Shown here: in pieces, positions 1 through 4,564 of the stretch | Layout of the letters: each line of letters begins with the position of its first letter | How positions within the stretch are numbered: the first letter of the stretch is position 1 | Assembly (NCBI GenBank): GCA_021802375.1 | Contig: JAKAAL010000402.1 | Span: 1-5,167, forward strand | DNA from: Bacillota bacterium | Lineage (GTDB): Bacteria > Bacillota_E > Sulfobacillia > Sulfobacillales > Sulfobacillaceae | DNA: 5,167 bases | Direction: 5' to 3' | Program-made: the position numbers and the translations under genes | Notes under the pieces: generated by a model | Told to the model about the DNA's origin: nothing | Database searches by the model: none | Seen by the model: the letters and a program-made list of their open reading frames with translations, nothing else

Positions 1-88
1 CCGGGGATTCGGCGCCGGTCACCTCGGCGGCCACTTGGACCGTTTCTGCCGGAAGACTCCCCCAACGGCGACGCTTTCGCCGTGTCAT
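1..88 (-). CDS. Start of an unidentified gene, cut by the left edge
   Basis: An open frame begins with ATG at 88-86 and stays open for 29 codons to the window edge. The visible N-terminus is very basic (MTRRKRRRWG at residues 1-10) and then becomes neutral to acidic. A Shine-Dalgarno-like AAAGGGG lies at 96-102, seven bases before the ATG, which is the main support for a real start. It follows spoIVFB on the same strand after a 94-base spacer. In related genomes the genes after spoIVFB are often rplU-ysxB-rpmA, radical SAM genes or ribonuclease G. The visible residues do not resemble the start of ribosomal protein L21, and too little is visible to assign a family. It could also be a chance open frame. 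Confidence 0.42.
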   Translation of the reverse strand, partial: MTRRKRRRWGSLPAETVQVAAEVTGAESP

Positions 89-92
89 TCCT

Positions 93-180
93 AAGCCCCT
101 TTCCCGATGATTCGGAATTCATTGATCGGATACACCAGATTTCGGTATCCTGAGCCCATCATAGAGAATAGACGGGGCTT
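93..180 (-). promoter_or_regulatory. Spacer with a 7-bp long-range complement covering a ribosome binding site
   Basis: Read on the minus strand, AAGCCCC (180-174) just after the spoIVFB stop is perfectly complementary to GGGGCTT (99-93), which overlaps the ribosome binding site of the next open frame. A smaller inverted repeat, GGATAC (150-145) with GTATCC (133-128), sits between the arms. The complementarity is seen directly. A role in hiding the ribosome binding site is inference, and a 7-bp match in so short a spacer could be chance. No clear terminator with a T-run is visible here. Confidence 0.2.
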
Positions 181-182
181 CG

Positions 183-1043
183 TCAACGCACCACCAACAG
201 ATTGCCCACTGTGATCGACGGCCCATGGTGATGTAGACCCGCTATCAGGTCTTCTTCTGAAAGCACTCCTAACGGTCGCAGTTCGCTGTCTAAGACCGAC
301 ACCCGATGATAATGCATGGGTCGCATCACCTCCAAGACTTTGCCCACCGGGGTGCTTTCCCGTACCGCCAGATCGTCAACTCTCCAAATCGGTCGCTGCT
401 GAAACCGCGATGGGCGCACCGCCAAATCTCTAATGATCCAATACGATGATTGGGAGCGTTGTCCCCGCGCCCCCCAGTATAAAAAGGCGGAGAAAATCGC
501 CAGATTAAAAGGCAGGCGTCCAAAAGCGAGGCAGAGCAAGGCGATGCCGATCAGTCCCCGGGCCATCCATAACCCCGCCTCGGTCACCACGCGCTCCGCC
601 CGGGCGTGGCCCAGGCGGCGACCCAGGTACACTCGAGCCAAGCGACCGCCGTCCAGCGGGGCGACGGGCAGGAGATTCAACGCCCCTAAGCCCAGATTCA
701 GGGTAATAAACTCTCGGACGAGGGGACTGGGCACTCCCACCTTACCCTCTAAGGACCATGCCAGTGCCGCCAACAAAAAGTTTTGAATGGGACCAGCCAT
801 GGCCACCATCATTTCTACGTCCGGGTCTTGACTGCCTAATCCATCGATCCGAGCGATGCCGCCAAACGGCCAAATCTCAATCCGATCCACGCGGAGTCCA
901 TAGGTTTCCGCAATCAGGGCATGCGACAGTTCATGCATAAACACCACCGTGAAGGCTATCCACATGCGCGACAGGTGGCCGGTCAAGGCGTACGCCAGTA
1001 ACACCAACAAAAAAGCGGGTGAATGTAAATCCTTCGCCACCAT
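183..1043 (-). CDS. spoIVFB: SpoIVFB, intramembrane zinc metalloprotease (M50 / site-2 protease family)
   Basis: SpoIVFB is the polytopic membrane protease that cuts the inhibitory pro-sequence from pro-sigma-K in the mother cell during sporulation. This 286-residue protein is close to the 288 residues of the Bacillus subtilis enzyme. The zinc motif HELSH is at residues 37-41 (H37, E38, H41), and the third ligand is D131 in the PLDGG motif (129-133). The segments LTGH (20-23), PFGG (59-62) and AGPIQN (83-88) match family positions. Hydrophobic segments lie near 10-48, 78-98, 113-128 and 158-190. The C-terminal part, about 219-286, fits the single CBS domain that in B. subtilis binds ATP and contacts the substrate. 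The ATG start is 10 bases after the spoIVFA stop and has no strong ribosome binding site, suggesting translational coupling. All catalytic residues are intact. Confidence 0.93.
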   Translation of the reverse strand: MVAKDLHSPAFLLVLLAYALTGHLSRMWIAFTVVFMHELSHALIAETYGLRVDRIEIWPFGGIARIDGLGSQDPDVEMMVAMAGPIQNFLLAALAWSLEGKVGVPSPLVREFITLNLGLGALNLLPVAPLDGGRLARVYLGRRLGHARAERVVTEAGLWMARGLIGIALLCLAFGRLPFNLAIFSAFLYWGARGQRSQSSYWIIRDLAVRPSRFQQRPIWRVDDLAVRESTPVGKVLEVMRPMHYHRVSVLDSELRPLGVLSEEDLIAGLHHHGPSITVGNLLVVR

Positions 1044-1053
1044 GCGTTGGCGC

Positions 1054-1665
1054 TCACTTTAGGCCGCCTCCGACCAAGCCTTGGGCAAAGAGGCCGGGTG
1101 CTTCGGGATTGACCGGATAGCCGTGGTCCTTAAGAACAATCTGAATCTGGTCCGACCGGACTTGACCAATGACTCCCCCCGGCCCTAGCTCTTCCCCTAT
1201 CCTGGCGCGGATAGTCCCCAGGTCTGAAAACGTCAGCGTGCAGTCCGGCTTGACCACCAAAGTCACCCGCCCTACCCCATCGGACCTATCGATGGCCCGA
1301 ACTCGGCCCCCCGGCCCGGCTAATACTGGCTCCTCAACCCTGGTGCGGACCAAAACTCCCGAATGAAATTGCACATTCGTCCCCAATCCGCTCCAACCAA
1401 ATCGATGCTCAACCTGGCCGAACTCTACTACCGCGGGCCAACCGGCACTCGCTCGGGGCTTAGAAGACCGCCGGAGTCTTAACGGTCTCAAGGTGGAAAT
1501 CGTCGTCCACTTTTCGGCGAAGGTGTCTAGCGACTTTGTCCAATGCCAGTGATAGACAGTGCCCCCACGCAGCACCACCCCTATCGCAGCCGCTACCGCC
1601 ACTTGGCCCGAGAGCCTCACCAGTCGGGACATCCATTGCGAATGATCCTCCATGGGTTTGTCCAA
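1054..1665 (-). CDS. spoIVFA: SpoIVFA-like regulator with a degenerate M23 (LytM) domain
   Basis: SpoIVFA anchors and restrains SpoIVFB in the outer forespore membrane until SpoIVB and CtpB cleave it, releasing sigma-K processing. The 203-residue product has a short N-terminal stretch, one membrane helix near 19-33, a basic linker (about 60-72) and a LytM-like domain from about 74 to 169. That domain keeps an HSGV remnant (H101) and a GPGGVIGQV end (161-169). The usual aspartate of the HxGxD zinc motif is L105, and the later HxH motif is absent (TFSDL at 145-149), so no peptidase activity is expected. It is shorter than B. subtilis SpoIVFA (264 residues). The start is TTG, chosen because GGGAGG lies six bases upstream; the next ATG, codon 5, is 18 bases from it. 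Identity rests largely on its position before spoIVFB plus the domain remnant. Confidence 0.82.
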   Translation of the reverse strand: MDKPMEDHSQWMSRLVRLSGQVAVAAAIGVVLRGGTVYHWHWTKSLDTFAEKWTTISTLRPLRLRRSSKPRASAGWPAVVEFGQVEHRFGWSGLGTNVQFHSGVLVRTRVEEPVLAGPGGRVRAIDRSDGVGRVTLVVKPDCTLTFSDLGTIRARIGEELGPGGVIGQVRSDQIQIVLKDHGYPVNPEAPGLFAQGLVGGGLK

Positions 1666-1671
1666 AGTCCA

Positions 1672-1677
1672 CCTCCC
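1672..1677 (-). promoter_or_regulatory. Ribosome binding site fixing the TTG start of spoIVFA
   Basis: On the minus strand GGGAGG is followed by six bases and then TTG at 1665-1663. The ATG at codon 5 would be 18 bases away, too far for normal initiation, so the TTG start is favoured. Confidence 0.7.
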
Positions 1678-1768
1678 GCTCCCAGAAGGTATGCCCCAAA
1701 GTACTCGGCCATGACCTCTCTATGGAAAACGATCGATGCCCAATAAAGTTTTAGACCGTAGCAGGAGT

Positions 1769-1795
1769 TTGACCGCGGATGGCGAACCTTAAGAT
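1769..1795 (+). promoter_or_regulatory. Possible promoter for the lysine-rich protein gene
   Basis: TTGACC (1769-1774) matches the -35 consensus in five of six positions. TAAGAT (1790-1795) is a fair -10, but the spacer is only 15 bases. Transcription would start near 1802, giving a leader of roughly 28 bases before the ATG at 1830. It lies in the 164-base divergent region between spoIVFA and this gene. The short spacer keeps confidence low. Confidence 0.3.
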
Positions 1796-1816
1796 TGGCT
1801 GAAGACTTAATTGCCC

Positions 1817-1823
1817 AAGGAGG
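1817..1823 (+). promoter_or_regulatory. Ribosome binding site deciding the start at 1830
   Basis: AAGGAGG is a near-perfect Shine-Dalgarno sequence. It directly abuts an ATG at 1824, leaving no spacer, while the in-frame ATG at 1830 has a six-base spacer. The downstream ATG is therefore the likely start. Confidence 0.8.
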
Positions 1824-1829
1824 ATGTTT

Positions 1830-2135
1830 ATGAAAGAACGTTGGCGTACCCTATTAGCCGTAGCCGCAGTGGCTGGCGGTCTATTGTTTGTGGCCGCTCC
1901 GGCAATGACTTTTGCTCACAGCGCACCGGCGGCCAAAATTTCTGCCGCTAAGACCAAGTCTTCCGCTACCAAGGCGAAGACCACCGCCAAAGTCAAAGCG
2001 AAGGCGAAGACCACCACCAAAGCGAAAAAAGTGGCCAAGAAAGTGAAGGCCAAGTCGAAGAAGGTCAAAGTGACCAAAAAGGCCAAAACCACAAAGGCTA
2101 AAAAATCCAGCAAAAAAGCAGCAAAGAAGAAGTAG
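1830..2135 (+). CDS. Small exported, hyper-lysine-rich protein of unknown function
   Basis: The 101-residue product has a typical Sec signal peptide: basic start MKERWR, hydrophobic core about residues 8-24, and a likely cleavage site after TFA at residue 29. The mature part, about 72 residues, contains 30 lysines, no acidic residues, and otherwise mostly Ala, Thr, Val and Ser. It has a loose KAK/TT repeat and ends in KKAAKKK. The composition resembles the tails of histone H1-like proteins, but the signal peptide argues for action outside the cytoplasm, perhaps binding anionic wall polymers, exopolysaccharide, extracellular DNA or spore layers. That role is inference. It is the only plus-strand gene, diverges from spoIVFA and converges on the rodA operon. 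Its excellent ribosome binding site and the terminator after its stop support it as a real gene. Confidence 0.82.
   Translation: MKERWRTLLAVAAVAGGLLFVAAPAMTFAHSAPAAKISAAKTKSSATKAKTTAKVKAKAKTTTKAKKVAKKVKAKSKKVKVTKKAKTTKAKKSSKKAAKKK
1971..2022 (+). repeat. Internal in-frame 22-bp direct repeat
   Basis: Two copies of a 22-base unit beginning AAGGCGAAGACCACC occupy 1971-1992 and 2001-2022. They start 30 bases apart and differ at one position (G versus A). The period of ten codons gives KAKTTAK and KAKTTTK in the protein, suggesting that the lysine-rich tail grew by local duplication. Confidence 0.75.
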
Positions 2136-2148
2136 GAACCCGACTCAC

Positions 2149-2192
2149 CAATAACCCCAGGCGAATCCTTGCCGATTCGCCTGGGGTTATTG
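2149..2192. terminator. Probable bidirectional terminator, perfect 19-bp stem
   Basis: The left arm (2149-2167, CAATAACCCCAGGCGAATC) and right arm (2174-2192) are perfect complements around a six-base loop, CTTGCC. The stem is GC-rich in the middle, with AATAA and TTATT at its ends, so it looks similar on both strands. It starts 13 bases after the lysine-rich gene's stop. On the minus strand it contains the final CAA codon and the TAA stop (2192-2187) of the 50-residue protein. Neither side has a long T-run, so efficiency is uncertain, but its place between convergent genes fits termination of both. Confidence 0.8.
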
Positions 2193-2339
2193 CTTACGGG
2201 ATTCTTGTTTCGACCGTTTTTTAGCTTTAGGACGCGTTTCCAAGCGGCTTAAACGACGTTCAATCCGTGACAACTGTGCAAACAGTGCAACCAGCACCGC
2301 ACCGTCTACGGCAAGCAAAATCACAATCCACGATCGCAC
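2187..2339 (-). CDS. Small single-pass membrane protein, 50 residues, unknown function
   Basis: A short frame starts with GTG at 2339-2337 and ends with TAA at 2189-2187. The product begins MRSWIVILLAVDGAVLVALF, a single hydrophobic segment at about residues 4-21 broken by D12. A charged stretch with leucine/isoleucine spacing follows (about 22-36, LSRIERRLSRLE), which could form a short amphipathic helix or coiled coil, then a very basic tail ending ESRKQ. AGGTGG lies seven bases before the GTG, and the gene begins 13 bases after the PAP2 gene's stop, so it looks like the last gene of the minD-minE-rodA-PAP2 operon. The probable topology is a cytoplasmic basic tail. I do not recognise a family. 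It fills almost all the space between its neighbours, which favours a real gene. Confidence 0.62.
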   Translation of the reverse strand: MRSWIVILLAVDGAVLVALFAQLSRIERRLSRLETRPKAKKRSKQESRKQ

Positions 2340-2352
2340 CGACTATCCACCT

Positions 2353-2982
2353 TCAATCCATCCGCATTCGGCTCCGGTAGCGACTTCGTTCCGGACGAAT
2401 CCTAAAGATGGCGTAACCCAGGTTCACCAGCCACTCTAACTGTCGCCTTAAAGCGAGCACAATCAACCCTGAAATCACCCCAATGGTCGCTCCCGCTAAG
2501 ACATCGGTAGGCCAGTGCAGACCAACAAAGACGCGGGCAACGGCAATCGTGGCAGCAAAGATGAGTCCAAAAATTCCTTCCCGCTTTTTACTCGCATAAA
2601 ACAAGCCGACGGCAAACGCGAAGCTTCCAGCCGCATGGTCGCTCGGAAACGACGTGTCAGGTTTGTGCTGCAACAACTGATGGACCAGGAGCGGTTCATA
2701 CACGAACGGACGCGGACGATAATAGAAGTGCCCAATAATCACGTTAATCACTAACGCCAAAACGCCCGCCACCACCGCATAGACCACCGCCTTGCGGGTT
2801 TGGCTTTGGACCCGCGGCGGCCAAAACCATAGCACAACAAACACCACCAACCAAATTTCAGGCGCAAACTTGGCCAAGACTTTGCCAAGATCATTCAACA
2901 CCGGGCTAATCTGGGTCCATCCGTTCACAATATGAAACCAGTGCTTATCGAACGCGGTGATACCAATCGTTTGACGATGCAC
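2353..2982 (-). CDS. PAP2-family membrane phosphatase, probable undecaprenyl-diphosphatase (BcrC type)
   Basis: This 209-residue membrane protein belongs to the PAP2 acid phosphatase superfamily. Its motifs are YRPRPF (88-93) for the first, SFPSDH (111-116, general-acid H116) for the second, and R150-X5-H156-X3-D160 for the third, with H156 the expected nucleophile. Hydrophobic segments lie near 41-55, 65-85, 118-130, 136-152 and 160-178. The motif spacing and the absence of the classical lysine in the first motif resemble B. subtilis BcrC, which dephosphorylates undecaprenyl diphosphate outside the membrane to recycle the wall carrier lipid and gives bacitracin resistance. Its position 24 bases after rodA supports that role. 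The start is GTG, with GGAGGAG five bases upstream. Another lipid phosphate such as phosphatidylglycerol phosphate remains possible. The C-terminus is arginine-rich. Confidence 0.85.
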   Translation of the reverse strand: MHRQTIGITAFDKHWFHIVNGWTQISPVLNDLGKVLAKFAPEIWLVVFVVLWFWPPRVQSQTRKAVVYAVVAGVLALVINVIIGHFYYRPRPFVYEPLLVHQLLQHKPDTSFPSDHAAGSFAFAVGLFYASKKREGIFGLIFAATIAVARVFVGLHWPTDVLAGATIGVISGLIVLALRRQLEWLVNLGYAIFRIRPERSRYRSRMRMD

Positions 2983-2987
2983 CTAGG

Positions 2988-2994
2988 CTCCTCC
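2988..2994 (-). promoter_or_regulatory. Ribosome binding site for the GTG start of the PAP2 gene
   Basis: GGAGGAG on the minus strand is followed by five bases and the GTG at 2982-2980. The next in-frame ATG lies far inside the conserved region, so this site settles the start. Confidence 0.75.
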
Positions 2995-3006
2995 ATAGAT
3001 TCCAGA

Positions 3007-4188
3007 TTAAGACGCGTTTTCCTTCGAGTATACACTGGTCGATGGCGAACTGGCCGCAGAGATCGGCTGTTGGCGACGCATATAAACGTTAATAATCATC
3101 CCGATCCCTGCCGAGTCCGCCAAAAACGCTGAACCCCCGTAACTGAAAAAGGGCAAAGGCACCCCGGCTACCGGCATGATTCCGGTGGCCATGCCCGCGC
3201 TTTCAAGCACATGGAAGGCCAACAAGGAGGCAAACCCCGACGCCAGCAACAATCCAAAACGATCCCGAGCTTTGACGGCAATATACATCGTCCGCCCAAT
3301 CAATAAGAGATAGACAAAGAGTACCGCAATACTCCCGACAAACCCCAGCTCTTCCCCGACCAACGCGTAGATAAAGTCCGTATAGGACTCGGGCAAATAA
3401 CTAAGCTGGGTCGAATGCGACAAGGATAGCCCACTTCCAAATAGGCCTCCGCTACCCACGGCAATCCGTGACTGAATCACGTTGTATCCCGCCCCGGTGG
3501 GATCGGCACCAGGATGTAAAAAGATTAAAAGGCGCTGCAACTGATACTGATGCATGGGCAGCGGAATCAGATGGGGATAGGTCAGATGCAAATAAATCCA
3601 ACCTATCACTAAAGCCAAACCTCCGCCGAAAATCAACAAAAGTCGCCAAATGGGAACACCAGCCATCAGCAACATCCCGAACGTAATGGCAACAAACACT
3701 AGGGTCGTACCCAGGTCCGGCTGTTTGAGAATCAAAGCCATCGGCAAGGCGACTTGCAAAAACGGTGTGACTAAGTCCCGCCAGTGCGTCATCGACACTT
3801 TGCTGTCAAGCAAAGTCGCCAAGGCCACAATAATAGCAATTTTGGCAAATTCCGAGGGCTGCAACTGAAACGGGCCGACCTGAATCCACCGCTGCCCGCC
3901 TAATGCCGTATGCCCTTTGACCACCACATACAGCAAAAGAGCAACCGATCCCCAATAGACGAAGGGAGCAAAACGCTTGAATCGTTCATACGGAACCGCG
4001 GCGACCACGAACACCGTGATTAGTCCGAGGCCAATCCACACCAGTTGACGCTCCACATAATAGCCCGGACTCGGACTGTAGGGGGCCGAGCCCGAGGCAA
4101 TGATAGGAATAGACAGCCCCGCAATCAACAACATAATGACTAGGCTGACGTAGTCAAAATGGCGCCAAACACTTCGTGTGCTCATCAC
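3007..4188 (-). CDS. rodA: RodA, SEDS-family peptidoglycan glycosyltransferase
   Basis: RodA polymerises lipid II into glycan strands for cell elongation, working with a class B penicillin-binding protein and MreBCD. The 393-residue protein is rich in membrane helices. Family motifs, in order, are GGQRWIQVG with W101 (97-105), QPSEFAKI (110-117), KQPDLGTT (155-162), the TGAGYN loop (231-236), the catalytic region LPESYTDFIYALVGEELG (265-282) with the expected catalytic D271, and MPVAGVPLPFFSYGGS (338-353). KQPDLGT favours RodA over FtsW, although the two are close. Where many homologues have HTDF, this one has YTDF. The start is GTG at 4188, seven bases after GGAGGGG (4196-4202); the adjacent ATG at 4185 is an alternative. 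It sits between minE and the PAP2 gene, so division-site placement, wall synthesis and carrier recycling are together. Confidence 0.93.
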   Translation of the reverse strand: MMSTRSVWRHFDYVSLVIMLLIAGLSIPIIASGSAPYSPSPGYYVERQLVWIGLGLITVFVVAAVPYERFKRFAPFVYWGSVALLLYVVVKGHTALGGQRWIQVGPFQLQPSEFAKIAIIVALATLLDSKVSMTHWRDLVTPFLQVALPMALILKQPDLGTTLVFVAITFGMLLMAGVPIWRLLLIFGGGLALVIGWIYLHLTYPHLIPLPMHQYQLQRLLIFLHPGADPTGAGYNVIQSRIAVGSGGLFGSGLSLSHSTQLSYLPESYTDFIYALVGEELGFVGSIAVLFVYLLLIGRTMYIAVKARDRFGLLLASGFASLLAFHVLESAGMATGIMPVAGVPLPFFSYGGSAFLADSAGIGMIINVYMRRQQPISAASSPSTSVYSKENAS

Positions 4189-4221
4189 GTACCAGCCCCT
4201 CCGAGTCTACCTACTCTACTG

Positions 4222-4227
4222 AGTATA
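4222..4227 (-). promoter_or_regulatory. Possible -10 element of an internal promoter before rodA
   Basis: TATACT on the minus strand matches the sigma-A -10 consensus in five of six bases and lies 33 bases before the rodA start, in the longest gap of the operon (101 bases). No good -35 is present at 17 bases: TCGCTT is a poor match, and TTGCGG is too close at 13. It could let rodA and the genes after it be expressed separately from minDE. Confidence 0.3.
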
Positions 4228-4256
4228 ACGGCAAATTTCACCGCAAGCGACTCGAA

Positions 4257-4281
4257 AGATCTTGCGCCCCTGCAAAGATCT
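4257..4281 (-). terminator. Hairpin after minE, possible weak terminator or processing site
   Basis: On the minus strand AGATCTTTGC (4281-4272) pairs with GCAAGATCT (4265-4257), giving nine base pairs with one bulged T around an AGGGGC loop. It begins eight bases after the minE stop and is followed by only a short TTT. It may weaken read-through into rodA or shape the mRNA; strong termination is not supported. Confidence 0.4.
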
Positions 4282-4289
4282 ACCATGAG

Positions 4290-4547
4290 TTACCCTCTGC
4301 GGCGCTTAATCGGGATGTTGGCCACCAGTGCCATCGACTCCTCATGCCGAGAAAAGTCCACCTGAAATCCCTCTTGGTCAATATCCAAGTATTTCGAGAT
4401 CACAGTCAGCAAATCATTTTTCAGATCTTCAAGCGCTTGCGGCGACAGACTGCCACGATCATGCATCAGCACTAGGCGCAGCCTTTCTTTAGCCACGTCT
4501 TTGCTCGCATCCTCTCGCCCGAACACTCGTGCGAACAAATCAAACAT
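4290..4547 (-). CDS. minE: MinE, cell division topological specificity factor
   Basis: MinE binds MinD on the membrane, stimulates its ATPase, displaces MinC and drives the pattern that limits division to midcell. The 85-residue product is close to the 88 residues of the E. coli protein. Residues 1-10 (MFDLFARVFG) form the membrane-binding N-terminal segment. KDVAKERLRLVL (16-27) is the MinD-binding, anti-MinCD stretch, comparable to NIAKERLQIIV in E. coli. DLKNDLLTVISKYLDID (41-57) starts the topological specificity domain. The C-terminus is basic (KRRRG). An upstream GTG at 4568 overlaps the minD stop and would add seven residues. The ATG at 4547 is preferred because GGGGAGGG lies six bases before it and the protein then begins like its family. 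Its presence suggests an E. coli-like Min pattern; whether DivIVA also acts cannot be seen. Confidence 0.93.
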   Translation of the reverse strand: MFDLFARVFGREDASKDVAKERLRLVLMHDRGSLSPQALEDLKNDLLTVISKYLDIDQEGFQVDFSRHEESMALVANIPIKRRRG

Positions 4548-4553
4548 GGCGTG

Positions 4554-4561
4554 CCCTCCCC
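4554..4561 (-). promoter_or_regulatory. Ribosome binding site deciding the minE start
   Basis: GGGGAGGG on the minus strand is followed by six bases (CACGCC) and the ATG at 4547-4545. It lies inside the longer frame that begins with the overlapping GTG at 4568, so it argues against that start. Confidence 0.75.
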
Positions 4562-4564
4562 GGC

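Noticed and set aside
433..786. Plus-strand open frame of 117 codons
   Set aside because: It lies antisense to the conserved zinc protease spoIVFB, its product is a low-complexity basic sequence, and it has no recognisable domain.
1686..1693. CATACCTT on the minus strand, resembling a sigma-E -10 element before spoIVFA
   Set aside because: No matching -35 was found at the right distance, and the transcript would start almost at the ribosome binding site. Expression under sigma-E is expected from family knowledge but is not shown here.
1460..1699. Minus-strand 79-codon frame overlapping the start of spoIVFA
   Set aside because: It is out of frame with spoIVFA and shows no membrane helix or domain, while the spoIVFA frame has a matched ribosome binding site.
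1824..1826. Earlier ATG for the lysine-rich protein
   Set aside because: It directly abuts the Shine-Dalgarno sequence with no spacer; the ATG at 1830 has normal spacing.
1916..2113. Minus-strand open frame encoding a Phe/Leu/Val-rich hydrophobic protein
   Set aside because: It is the antisense of the lysine-rich tail: AAG/AAA codons read backwards give CTT/TTT. The plus frame has the ribosome binding site and signal peptide.
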